From assembly GCA_020809705.1 (NCBI GenBank), contig CP085826.1, forward strand, positions 4,960,001 to 5,024,000: 64,000 bases of DNA, in the 5' to 3' direction. This stretch comes from Calonectria ilicicola. Taxonomy: Eukaryota; Ascomycota; Sordariomycetes; Hypocreales; Nectriaceae. Both the position numbers and the translations under genes were made by a program. Shown one piece after another: positions 45,569-56,510 of this stretch (its first letter is position 1; the number at the start of each line of letters is the position of its first letter). The notes under the pieces are model-generated. The model did not search any database. It was given only the letters and a program-made list of their open reading frames with translations, and was not told where the DNA came from.

Positions 45569-48500
45569 ATGGCGGATCAAGGATCTAATAGCTCGGCGCC
45601 GAATGAGGCGACCCAACAGTGGCTAGCACAGCTCATACAGCAGGGATTAAGTGCGGCTTTGGCCCCGATCCAGGAGCAGATTGCGCAGTTGAGAGCCCAA
45701 CAGGGTAGTACAGCAGAGAGATCGATGCCGCCACAGGAATGCCCTGAGGAGAGCCCGAGGGCCTTAGTTAAGACGGAGTTATTAGGTTCAATTGGGCTGG
45801 ACATTGATGTCCCTTGACAGTCCCTTTTGAAGTGGAAGCCGCTTCCGAACCTACTAAAGTTTTCAGGTGACCGCCGCGAGTACCTAATGTGGTTACAGTA
45901 GATAAGAGATAAGTTAAAGCTGGATGCTTACCTTTACACATCAAACCAAGAGCTCTAGTACTTGGTCAACTCATGTTTAGCAGCAGGACCCCAGAAGGTA
46001 GTGGCTACCTTCTATGCTGCTAGAGGACCTAGAGGTTGTTACGATCCTGCAGACTTTATGCACTACTTAGATCGTATATATAAGGATGCTAATTCGCAGG
46101 TGCACGCAGTAGTATCCTTACAAACCCTTCAACAAGGTAAGAATACCTCTCTCACAAGCTTTCTACCCAAGTTTAAGTAGATTATAGCAGATGCAGGAGG
46201 CTCCCAGTGGGCTGATCAAGCCAAGATCACCTTTTTAGAAGGTACGCTGAACTCACAGTTGCAGCATAGCTTGGTCACAGTAGACCTACCGCACAATTAT
46301 GCAGGCTGGCTGGCTCGAGTACAGGATATAGCTTGGAAGCTAGAGAAACTCAGGAAGCCCGGGAAAAAGGAACCTACTGCCAGCCAAAGGCAAGATCACA
46401 TTTCTTGGGTCCCTAAAGTGACCAAGGACTATAAAGGTGATACGCCAATGACAGGCAAGGTAGCTGCTAAGAAACCGACCTCTCGCAAGCAGCCTGCTGG
46501 TAACCAAGACCGGGATGCGCGACGTTGCTTTGGCTGCGGAAGCCTTGATCACTTAAAGGCCTCTTGCCCAATTCGCCAATCAACAGTCCGACGATCTCAT
46601 GCAAAGAAAGCCAAGCAGGCTAGTAGTGCTGACTCTGCGGAGTTAGACTTATCTGCTAGCGAGGGTGAAGACTCGGAAAACGGGGAGCTCTAATACAAAG
46701 TCGGGTATTAGAGCCATCTAGGGAAGATCTCCAAGGGTGGGCAAAGCAAAAGCCTATGATGATTAGTGGATTAGCTCTAGTTGAAGTAAGAGTCAATGAT
46801 CAACCTATTCAAGCCCTTATTGATATAGGCTGTAATGCTTTTGCCCTTGTGAGTAAAGATCTAGCCAACCGGCTAGCCCTTCCGTATGTTGAGAAGAAGC
46901 CACGACAGTTCAGTGGCTTTACTGAGTCTAAGGAAAGGACTTATGCCTTCGGGGTTGTGGTATTAACCCTTAAGGTAGGAGGTTATGAGTAGAGGCTGTA
47001 TGCCTATATTGTAAAAGGCCTAGAAGAGGATTTATTCCTAGGCAAGCCTTAGTTAAAGGCAAATGAGGTTATTTATAATATAGTAAAGGAGTGCATTACC
47101 TATGGGGTAGCTAGAATCAAGCTATGGCTTGCTGGCGAAGAAGAAACCCTAGGGGTCCGTCAGATACAGGCAGCTCATTATATTACAACTATAACCTTTA
47201 CAGCTGAATATTGCCGCTTATGTAGGATATATGGTCTAGCAGCATTATTAGTGCAATCTATTAGCTTAAAAGATATTAAAAAAGCCCTTTAATAGAAGGT
47301 TAAGGAAGACCTAAAGAAATAGATTCCGGCTACATTACTTAATAAATTTGGAGAACTATTCTCAGCAACGGAGGCAGCTAAACTACCACCACACCGACCA
47401 GGCATTGATCATGAGGTTAATTTATAGTAAGATAAGTTCGGGGATGAACTACCGCTCCCTTGGGGACCTCTATATAATATGTCTAGAGAGGAATTACTAG
47501 TCCTCAGAAAGACTCTTAAAGATCTATTAGATAAGGGATTTATCTAAGCTAGTAGCTCGGCTGCTGGCGCCCCGGTATTGTTTGTTAGAAAGCCTGGAGG
47601 AGGACTACGCTTTTATTACAACTACCGTGCACTTAATGCTATTACATGGCGGGACCGGTATCCTCTTCCCCTGATCACAGAGACACTACGGAACCTATCT
47701 AAGGCTAAGTGGTTTATTAAGCTAGATGTGGTTGCTACCTTCTATAAGGTCCAAATAGCTAAAGGGCATGAGACTAAGACTGCCTTCCGGACCCGGTTTG
47801 GGCTGTATAAGTGGCTGGTATGCCCATTCAGCCTAAGCAGCACACCTACTACATTCCAAAGGTATATGAATAAGGTATTGCAAGACTTTTTAGATGACTT
47901 TGCTACAGTCTATTTGGATGATATATTGATCTATTCCAGCGGCTCAAAGAAGGATCATCTAGCAAAGGTATAGAAGGTACTCCATGCCTTAGCCGCTGCT
48001 GGACTACATCTAGATCTAAAAAAGTGCGAGTTTGCAGTCTAAGAGGTAAAATACCTAGGATTTATTATGCAGGCTGGGAAAGGAGTATCCTGTGATCTAG
48101 AGAAGTAGCGAGCAATTCGCAAATAAAAAGCACCCCAGACGGTGAAAGGCATACAGAGTTTTCTAGGCTTTGCAAATTACTATCGGATCTTTATACCGGA
48201 TTTTGCAAAGATATTAGTCCCTCTGATGATGTTAACTTAGAAAGGGGTTACCTTTAAATAGGGACCTAGCAAGGAAGCAGCTTTCCAGGAACTTAAGCAT
48301 AGGTTTTGCGAAGCTCCTATGTTGCAACAGTGGGATCCGGATAGACTAATATTTCTTGAGGCTAATTGCTTAGGTAATATATTAGGAGAAGTGCTAGCTC
48401 AAGAAGATGAGCAGGGCCGCCGTCGGCCAGTTGCCTTTCACTCACAATAGCTAAGCCCAGCAGAATACAACTACCCGATCTATAACAAGGAGATGCTAGC

Positions 48501-50352
48501 GATTATACATTGCCTAGATGCTTAGAGAGCAGAACTGTATAGCTGTGGCCCATTTACTATTATTATAGATTATAAGAATCTAATATACTTTATAAAATGT
48601 TAGTATCTTACAGAGCAATAGAGTTGTTAGGCAGGACAGCTATCAGAATATGATTTCCAGCTTGAGTATCGACCCGGCAGCAAGGCAGTAGCGCCAGATG
48701 CGCTAAGCCGCAGAGAGCAGGATATACCCAAGAAGGTCGAAGACCCTAGGGAGCAGGGCCGTTACCTGCAATTAATCCCTCAACTAGCTATTCCACAGGA
48801 TGGAGTGACTACGCCGGAGCAAGTTATTCTTCGGGTAGCCTAGGTAGAGATACCACAGATGGTAGTTTTCTTTAATCATCTAGAGCTACAGGATTTATAA
48901 GATCAAGCTATTGCTATAGATAAGACTTATGTAAGTATATATACTGCGGTATAGTAGTAGGAGCGAAGTCTGCCACCTAAGTTAGATCTGAAGGTTCAGA
49001 TCTCAGAATGTGCTTTAGATACTAAAGATCAGTTGACCTTCCGAGACCGGTTGTGGGTACCTGGTAACGAGATTGATGCAGAGGTATTGCGTACTCGCAT
49101 TATGCAGATAGAGCATAATACTACTACTAGAGGTCACCCAGGCCGTAATAGCACAATAGCCTTAGTATCAAGGCGATTCTTTTAGCCAGGACTATCGCAG
49201 CTAGTTCGCCAGTTTGTTGCTAATTGTTAAGTCTGCGGAAGAAGTTATATCTAGTGGCAGTTAAAGAGAGGGCTATTAAAGCCTTTGCTAGTTCTAGAAT
49301 AGCCATGGAGTGATCTAGCTATGGATTTTATAATAGATCTTCCTCCAACAGACAAGGATAAGTCTTAATATCTATAGGTAATAGTTGATTGATTTATACG
49401 AGCTATTATACTTGAGGTTATACCTACAATAAAAGTAAAAGCTTATGCAGAATAGTTCCTTAGCTGCCATTATAGATTATATGGGATGCCCCGGTCTATT
49501 ATTAGTGACCGAGGGAGCAATTGGACCAGTAGGTTCTGGCAAGCCTTCTGCAAGCTAGCTGGCATTACACAGCAGCTTAGCACGGCATACTACCTGCAGA
49601 CCGATAGGGGGCTAGAATGGATGAACTAGAAAATCTAAGTATACCTGTGAGCATATGTTTGCTATTTGCAGAAGGATTAGGGTTATTATCTCCTAATAGC
49701 GCAGTTAGCACTGAACAATTGTGAGAACTCGGCTATAAAGATAAGTCCCTTCTTCTTAAAGCATGGGTACCATATAGAGCCCTTTAAGGTCCAGAAGATT
49801 GCTGTAGAGTTACCACTAAGTAGCAATGAGGCCCGGGCTAGGAACCTACTACAGAAGATTCAAGACACTACAGAATTTGCATAGGCTGTAGTGATTGTAA
49901 CATAATAGCGCTATAAACAAGCAATAAATAAGAAGCAAATACCAGTGAAGAGGTTTAAGGTTGGAGATAAGGTCTAGGTTAATCTAACCAATTATAAGTC
50001 CCCTAGGTCTTGCAAGAAGCTAGATTGGCTACATTAGCAATATACTATAACAAAGGTAATAGGTATATATATGGTAGAGATTGATGTGCCTAGGGCAATA
50101 TACCCATAATTCCATATTAACCTCTTAAGAAGAGCATAGCAGGATCCCTTGCTAGGACAATAATAGGATGACTTCCAACCCCCGCCAATTTAGGTAGATG
50201 GTAAAGATAAGTGGATAGTTAAAGAAATCCTATATACTAAGTAGAAGTAATAAGGATAAGGCAAGATCTAAGAAGCTCTTATTTAATAGTATAGCTATAA
50301 AGAACTTACTTGGTAACCAGTAGAGTTTTTAATGGAGCTAGAAGCCCTAGAT
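45569..50352 (+). pseudogene. gag-pol of element C, interrupted by RIP-type stops
   Basis: Gag starts MADQGSNSSAPNEATQQWLA (45569) and is first stopped at the DVP-TGA near 45817. The CCHC knuckle CFGCGSLDHLKASC lies near 46.53 kb. The protease reads ALIDIGCNAFALVS (46.81 kb), with the catalytic Asp-Ser-Gly changed to Asp-Ile-Gly. RT keeps YLDDILIYS at 47911-47937 and a 131-residue open stretch (47578-47973). RNase H remains lie at about 48.4-48.7 kb. Integrase has HHCC remains at about 49.1-49.25 kb and a core beginning near 49.32 kb (MDFIIDLPP). A chromodomain-like end (DKWIVKEIL ... ELTW) is near 50.2-50.35 kb. Stops are scattered throughout, so the copy is dead. Confidence 0.88.
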
Positions 50353-50456
50353 ATATATAAAGCTACCTATGGGCTGATCATGGAATCAGACGGCCTGGTG
50401 AGCGAGTATATAGTACCGAAGTGGCGAAGTCGCCGCTTGAAAGAGAGAGGAGGTAA

Positions 50457-50668
50457 TATCACAGGCTGAAGCCTGGCAGAGGATTATGGCTATGCTGTAT
50501 TTACTTAGATTAAGCTTTATGATTATGTTGGTAGTGAGGGCACACCAAGGTATATATAATCAGAAGAACACGTTCTTCTAATTGTCTTCTTCTCCTTTCT
50601 CCTTAGCTTTAGATAGACCAATACAGAGCACCCTTCAGGTTGAATAAACCCAGGACCAGCCCTTCACA
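50457..50668 (+). repeat. 3' LTR of element C
   Basis: A 212-bp partner of 45300-45511. Differences are almost all transitions, and ATAAA follows as the target duplication. Confidence 0.92.
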
Positions 50669-50673
50669 ATAAA

Positions 50674-51982
50674 AATACAATATCTAATACCTATTTCTAT
50701 ATTAGATATAGAGGAATTGGTGGAATGCTTCGTTCAGAACATCTATAAACTATATAGTACGCTTAACTCTATAGTATTGGATAGAGGGTTAATATTTATC
50801 TTTATATTCTGAAAATAACTCAGCGAATAACTAAAGATTAAACTACATATCAGCTTAACTTTCCACCTAGAAACAGATAGCCAAACAGAAATTATTAATA
50901 TTATAATAAATAAATATCTCTATATATTTATCAGCTTCACTTAAGATAATTAGGTTGACTAGCTTCCCTTAGCCGAATTTACTATAAACAACCAAGTTAA
51001 TAAGACAATAAGGATATCACCCTTCTTTACTAATTACAATTTTAACCCACAAATTAGAATAGAATTACCTACCCCCTACCTACTAAATCTAGTAAAATAA
51101 GTAAAGTAGAAGTATATTAAAGTAAATATTATAATAATATAATTTAAGAGAATTTTAATATAATTTTAAGTATTAATAAGGTAATTATAAGAAAGATATA
51201 AAAATAATATAAATACTTATTATATAGAGGTACTTAAGTTTAAAGAAGGTAACTTAATAATAATAAGCTTAAAAAATATTATAATAAACTAGCTAAAAAA
51301 GAAATAAAATAATAAATAAAATAGCTTATTTAAAATATTAAAAGTATATAAAAAAGTAATAATTATCAACCTCCCCTAAACTTAAAGATTAATAATAATT
51401 TCTATATATTAAAAGTTTATATCTATAAATCACCTATAATCTTAAAATAAAATAAAATTAATAAAAATAAATATTAAAATATTATAAAATAAATAATATA
51501 ATAAAATAATTAAAAAATATTAAAAAATAATAAAAATTTAAAAATATTCTAAATATTTATAATAAAAATAATAAAAAACTAATCTATTTAATTAAATAGA
51601 AATACTAAAATAAACCTATATAATAACTAAAAACTAATCTAAAAAAATTAAAGAAATTAATAAAAAGATTCCACTAAAATTACCTAAACTAACCAAGCCC
51701 CCACTTTAAACACAAAATACAATCCCAAGTACCCAAAACAAAGCCCTTAAAATAGACAAAATAGTAAGCCTACCAGAATAAGATATAATAAGTATAACAG
51801 TAAAACCAGATATATAAAACAAATAACAAGTCCACTTAATAAACCAAGAACTAATACAAGCAATAAATGGATAGTGAAGATTATTGAGAAAATCAGAATA
51901 TATAGATTATATATCCTAGCTATAGATTAAAAGGGAAATAACTACAGTTTAGAAGACCAAATGAATTTAAGAGAGGGAATAC
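50674..51982 (+). pseudogene. gag-pol remnant of element D, 3' part (integrase end)
   Basis: The reading resumes the integrase core of element D (LVECFVQNIYKLY, LDRGLIF, FHLETDSQTE, WLPLAEFTINN), followed by an AT-rich decayed C-terminus up to the 3' LTR. It is the continuation of 40225-45294. Confidence 0.85.
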
Positions 51983-52133
51983 TATTACAGGTCACACAGG
52001 TAGTTATGTGTGGAGTTACGTGTGTACCACACATACGTACAATGTTAATATTAGCCGACCGTAGTGAGAGCCTTCTGCCCTCTTCATCGCACAACACAGT
52101 TATTATGCCTACCCCTGGCCTCGTCTTGTGACA
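51983..52133 (+). repeat. 3' LTR of element D
   Basis: A 151-bp partner of 40074-40224, ending TTGTGACA and followed by CACCT. Confidence 0.88.
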
Positions 52134-52262
52134 CACCTTAATCTATCAATAAAAATGGATAAGATTAATATCCTATATTAAATAAACTCTAGGCTATCTA
52201 ATAATATATTCATTTTTAATTTTCATCGACTATTAACAAAGTTATGGTATCGCAAGGTTAGA

Positions 52263-52371
52263 AAAGCTGGATACGCATGCGACGTAGATACGGGTTGTGT
52301 CACCACCTCTCCAGGGGAGAGGTGGGGGCTTATTTTGCCCAGCGCGCGAGCTAGTTACTCAACCCACCGGG
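52263..52371 (-). repeat. Right terminal inverted repeat of the Fot1/pogo-like element
   Basis: The reverse complement corresponds to 23245-23356. The border CCACCGGG is followed by TA (52372-52373). It marks the return to normal base composition. Confidence 0.88.
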
Positions 52372-52373
52372 TA

Positions 52374-53196
52374 CTCATAAGCATAAGCGCCCAGAAATGA
52401 ACGACGGATAATGATACGCTGCAGAAGGAAGCCGTCTTGGCGTAATGACCAGCAGCTAAAACGTGCCATGATGCTTATGCACATATGCTGCCGCTGCACT
52501 CTTCTTGGCCAACATGTAAGCGGAAAAGATCTTTTTTTAAGGTTAATACTTCACCCGACTTCACCCCGTCCACGCCGCCACCGCCTCTTCCACCCCCCAC
52601 ATGCGTATCATTGCGCGTTTCCTCATCTCCTCCATCGCCATTCGGCAATACAAGGCCGGCTACTGTCTTTTTTTTTTTTTCCCCTAAACTCCAATTGTAT
52701 ACGCGCGGCCAATAAGCTGCCTCCCTCCACATCCCTCCACCTCCCGCTTATACCCCACAATACCCGTTGCAGATGCCGGCCGCTACCCTCGCGGAAAACA
52801 ACTCTGACAGAGGAAACAGTCATCATCTCTGCAACCATGGACCCGCTCAATAGCTCTCTGCTCCCCATAGCTTCGACCTTATCGGCCAATGGAGCAGGGC
52901 GTCTGCTTCTAACGGCGCATTCCCCGTTCCCCCCCGGCTTCGGTCACCGATTGACCGGAATCCATGTTGCAATTCCGACTATCTGCTTGCTAATCCAAGA
53001 AAAAAGCGACCCTCTAAAAATTGCCATCCTCCCACCTTTGCCATTGCTCCTTTCTCCCAGTGACCAACCATGCCATGACTGCGACTGTTTCCCCCTTGGT
53101 ACCAAGAACTTGTCGTAGTTAGCAGCACGCCCTGGTTCCGAGTTGCTTGCCCACCCCCATCATCACCCCGGAACGGCCGTATTAATATCCAACGCC
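52374..53196. other. Promoter region of the MFS transporter gene
   Basis: Pyrimidine-rich sequence with an 11-13 nt T-run near 52670 and C-rich blocks, typical of fungal core promoters. The plus-strand frame 52411-53118 is low-complexity and not convincing as a gene. Confidence 0.5.
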
Positions 53197-54877
53197 ATGA
53201 CGGCCCCCCAGCCTGTTCCCGAAACGTCACCGTCTCCTCACACTGGAGACGAAAAAAGCGGGAGCCCTCATAAATCCTCAAGTCGCATCTCCCTCGAGCC
53301 AACCTTGCCAGCAGACTCGGACAACTCACCTACTTCAGGTGACGAGGCTGACTGTGGCCATCCAGTCCAGTCCAAATATGAGTCTAGCTGGTTTCGTAAA
53401 GTGACGACACCCCAGAATTGCCGATGGGACCCCAAATCACCCAAGCCACTCACAGTTGGCTACTGTATACTCTATGCCATGGTGAGTATAGCTGGCTATT
53501 TGGTAATTTGTTCCTGCTCTAATGTAGACTTCTAGGCCGGTGCATTCACTGTTGCCAATCTCTATTACAACCAACCAATTTTGAATAAGATGGCCGCTCA
53601 GTTCCATGTTTCATATGAGACTTCATCTCAGGTTGCTACCTTAATACAGGCTGGTTACGCCACAGGACTAGTCTTTGTTTTGCCCCTGGGTGATATTCTC
53701 GAGAGGCGACCCTTTATTATTACTCTTGTCCTCGCAACTGCCACAATGGTGAGTCGAAATGCTCTTCCACAGTCTACAGCTACTTGCTGATACGCCATAT
53801 TTAGTGGATTGGCATTTGCGTGACCCAAAATTTCACTACATTTCGTGCGCTCTCATTTGTTTGTGGAGTGACTACCGTGACGCCGCAGTTGATGATTCCA
53901 TTGGTGGGCGACTTTGCTCCCGCCCACCGCAAGTCATCACTTTTATCAATTGTCGTATCTGGCCTGGGCATTGGGCTCTTAACTGCCAGGCTTCTGTCTG
54001 GAGTTGTCTCCAACTTTACCAGCTGGAGAAACATCTATTGGTTTGGATGTGGTGTGCAATATTTGATTGCCTTGCTGCTTTTCTTCTTGATGCCCGATTA
54101 CCCTTCGACGAACCCCGACGGACTCAGCTACTTTCACGCGCTCTTCTCGATTCCAGGCATGATGGTCTCTGAGCCGGTGCTCATTCAAGCGTGCGCCGTT
54201 ACATTTTGTCTCTCATGCATCTTCACCTCATTCTGGACAACACTGACCTTCCTCCTTGCCTCGCACCCGTTCAACTTCTCGTCGCTAGAAATTGGCTTAT
54301 TCTCTTTGACAGGCCTCGTAACCATTGTCTGCATCCCAATAATCGGACGAATCATTGACAAATTCGTACCGATTGTGTCGACAATTGCTGGCTTGTCTGT
54401 GTCCATGACGGGTACTGTAATTGGTACAATCATCAGTCCCTGGACCGTTGCTGGTCCAGTCATCCAGGCAATTGGGATCGATCTCGGGAACCAAACCGCG
54501 CAAGTTGCAAATAGAGCCGCCATTTTCAACATCAACCCTAAAGCGAGAAATCGGGTCAACACTGCATACATGGCCTGCGGCTTTTTCGGCCAGCTGACTG
54601 GCACTGCTGTGGGGAATAGGCTATATGCACAGGGTGGATGGAGATATAGCGCTGGATGCAGCGGTAAGTCCCCCTACCATTGATCTTCTTTGCGCACTAT
54701 CACTGATGCGTTATAGTTGGAGTTGTCGGATTGGCAATGCTATTTGCTCTTTCCCGAGGTCCTCGGGAGACTGGATGGGTTGGATGGAAGGGTGGATGGA
54801 ACCCGCGAAAAGACTCAGCGGTTGCTGCAGCACGACAGAATATTGAATCAGGGACACAAACTAGACCGAACGAATGA
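53197..54877 (+). CDS. Major facilitator superfamily transporter
   Basis: Four exons (53197-53481, 53536-53748, 53805-54663, 54717-54877) give 505 residues. All donors are GTGAGT or GTAAGT and the acceptors are CTAG, TTAG and ATAG. A ~75-residue Ser/Pro/Asp-rich cytosolic N-terminus comes first. TM1 contains AGAFTVANLYYNQPI; TM2 is followed by the loop 2-3 motif GDILERRPFI (the MFS signature G-x-x-x-D/E-R-x-x-R). About 12 hydrophobic segments in two halves are visible, with a central loop near MPDYPSTNPDG. This YYNQPIL-type N-half is seen in the drug:H+ antiporter-like group related to bacterial YnfM, so export of small molecules is plausible but the substrate is unknown. It is the first gene beyond the transposon block and shows no RIP damage. 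Confidence 0.9.
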
Positions 54878-55033
54878 GGGAAACTTAGATAAATGCTAGC
54901 ATAGTAGAATAAACCCTAATTTCAGCGTCCGATGTTTGCCTTGCATGTCACCTTCTGACCTTGTATCCAACGTTGGTATATATGTCTCTCTACACTATTT
55001 TCCATCATATAACAAACAGCTGTTTATTATTAT

Positions 55034-56032
55034 CTAGTCGTGATCTTCTTCTGTCAACCCTGGGCATCCTTCCATTTCTCCATCAGGGTATGTCATTTTA
55101 CACCAGAAGCAGTAAAGATGTTTGTCTCGAAGATACTGGACCACTTGCTTTAGTCGCTCTCCAATCTCTAATGCATTAAACTCATCCAACTCTTCATCTT
55201 CCTCGTCCAAATCCTCTGCTGTGGCGTAGAAAGTCTGTCCCTTCCCTAGAGCTTTCTTATCGTCGGAATCCTCGTGGTCATCTTCATAAGTGGGAAGCCG
55301 GGACAATGATTGCTCTAGATCGTATCGCATCCGTCTGTCGCGTTCTTGCTCTTCACGGTATCGAATAAGGCCTCGGTATAAAATGGGAATAGACTTCAGA
55401 GGGCGCGAGGATATCGAACGTGGTTCGTTCTTTGAACCTTTGGGTGAAGACCCGGCAGAAGCAGCTTCCTGATCATTCGGTGTTTCGTCATCCATGCGTT
55501 CCGCAACGCGTTGTGCAGCAAAGAACTGCTTCTCCGTCCGTGCCTCTTCGCGCTCCTTTCTCACGCGATCGCGATATTCAATTGGATCGAGCTTGGCCAT
55601 TTTAACATCCCTCTCTTCTGCTGCTTCTCTTATTCTTCTCTTCTTTTCATTGTCCAAGCCAATGCCACCACGGTCGTCTTTCATACTGACTCTGATCGGC
55701 TCCGTCCTCCCCTGGCTCTGTCCGTCTTCCCCCTTTTTTCCTAGACCACCGCCTGTGAAGCCCATCTTCGCCATCATCGCGAGACCTTTGCTCTTCTTCG
55801 ATTTGGGGTCCTCAAGCATGGATGTTGACAATGCCTTTTCTCGGGCAGCCTCTTCTTCCTCTGCAATCTGTGCTTTGGATTTGATCACACCTCTGGCGCG
55901 AGATTCGCGTTTCAGTCGCTGGGTGCGTTGGAGAGATGTTTCTTTGGCAGGTGCTGCATCCTCAAATGTCATATTCATGTAGTCATCATCCTCATCAGGT
56001 GCACTAGCACTGGGTTGTTGTGAATTGCTCAT
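55034..56032 (-). CDS. G-patch domain protein, GPATCH11-like
   Basis: A single-exon frame of 332 residues. The acidic N-terminus (DEDDDYMNMTFEDA) leads to a basic coiled coil, then a G-patch at about 78-125 with MAKMGFTGGGLGKKG and GGIGL. G-patches bind and activate DEAH-box RNA helicases. A long charged helical region follows. The C-terminal ~45 residues form a DUF4187-type module (LKQVVQYLRDKHLYCFWCKMTYPD ... CPGLTEEDHD) with a Cys-X2-Cys pair. This combination defines the GPATCH11/CENP-Y group, nuclear proteins linked to RNA processing in animals; the fungal role is unstudied to my knowledge. It is convergent with the MFS gene (156 bp between ends) and lies downstream of nop14 on the same strand. 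Confidence 0.9.
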   Translation of the reverse strand: MSNSQQPSASAPDEDDDYMNMTFEDAAPAKETSLQRTQRLKRESRARGVIKSKAQIAEEEEAAREKALSTSMLEDPKSKKSKGLAMMAKMGFTGGGLGKKGEDGQSQGRTEPIRVSMKDDRGGIGLDNEKKRRIREAAEERDVKMAKLDPIEYRDRVRKEREEARTEKQFFAAQRVAERMDDETPNDQEAASAGSSPKGSKNEPRSISSRPLKSIPILYRGLIRYREEQERDRRMRYDLEQSLSRLPTYEDDHEDSDDKKALGKGQTFYATAEDLDEEDEELDEFNALEIGERLKQVVQYLRDKHLYCFWCKMTYPDGEMEGCPGLTEEDHD

Positions 56033-56510
56033 TGTGAAATGAATGATTTTGGGTCAGCTCGATTAGATAAGTGATGGTTTGTAAGAAGCTGGAATCAAAT
56101 GCAAGCCATATATTGATGAGAAATGAGTGGAAGGTGTGGAGTGGATAGGTGATGAAGGTTGATGAATATTTGGACTAGTGGATCTTTGCTTGGTCTGACT
56201 GTTGGACTCGGAAGGCAGAAATTCTTAGCCCCAGGCACGGTTAGTGGTACTGTAAGAAAATATTTATACACACTGTATTTTGAGAACTTTATAGTGGGCC
56301 TACACGCCTTGGCTCATGGGAATGGGAATGTATAAACAAAAATATAATGTAAATTAACAGTGTGAGTAGTTTTCTTGACGCAAGACGACATGTTTCTAAA
56401 CAATGTTCTGATATATTGAACCCCTTTGTGCTTTTAAGAAACCGCAGATATTTTGAACCCAATTGTAAACCAAAATAGATATTTTGGCATTGTGCATGTA
56501 TGATATTGTC
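56033..56510. other. Intergenic between nop14 and the G-patch gene
   Basis: A 478-bp AT-rich spacer containing the nop14 3' UTR and the G-patch gene promoter. A GTAAGA donor-like word overlaps the nop14 stop at its edge. Confidence 0.5.

Larger units (their letters stand above)
45300..50668 (+). mobile_element. LTR retrotransposon C (Tf1/sushi-like gypsy), moderately RIP-affected
   Basis: The element is 5,369 bp with 212-bp LTRs (45300-45511, 50457-50668), starting TGTCACAGG (TATCACAGG in the right copy) and ending CCCTT(T/C)ACA. An 11-nt primer site directly follows the 5' LTR and a purine tract (AAAGAGAGAGGAGG) ends just before the 3' LTR. It is far less decayed than D, in which it sits, so it inserted later or was mutated less. 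Most disabling changes are CAG/CAA to TAG/TAA. Confidence 0.94.
40074..52133 (+). mobile_element. LTR retrotransposon D (gypsy), RIP-destroyed and split by element C
   Basis: The LTRs of 151 bp (40074-40224, 51983-52133) begin TGTCACAGG and end TTGTGACA, and the target duplication CACCT lies at 40069-40073 and 52134-52138. Without element C and its extra TSD copy the element is about 6.7 kb. The interior is AT-rich with many stops. The right LTR retains more G/C than the left in places, a RIP difference. Confidence 0.9.
23243..52373. mobile_element. Fot1/pogo-like DNA transposon shell enclosing four nested LTR elements
   Basis: Imperfect terminal inverted repeats at 23245-23356 and 52263-52371 both begin CCCGGTGGGTTGA when read inward and are flanked by TA on each side (23243-23244, 52372-52373), the target duplication of the Tc1/mariner-pogo superfamily. 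The inner ~65 bp of the repeats are nearly identical and contain a hairpin-forming CCACCTCTCC/GGAGAGGTGG. A RIP-decayed transposase is visible at about 38.6-39.0 kb. Removing the three direct LTR insertions with one TSD copy each leaves about 3.25 kb of shell (23245-23680, 30590-31396, 38296-40073, 52139-52371). This is longer than canonical Fot1 (~1.9 kb), so further unrecognised insertions or a longer family are possible. Confidence 0.8.

Noticed and set aside
52411..53118. 235-residue open frame before the MFS gene
   Set aside because: Pyrimidine-rich promoter DNA translated into Pro/Ser/Leu repeats; it overlaps the MFS 5' region and has no family features.
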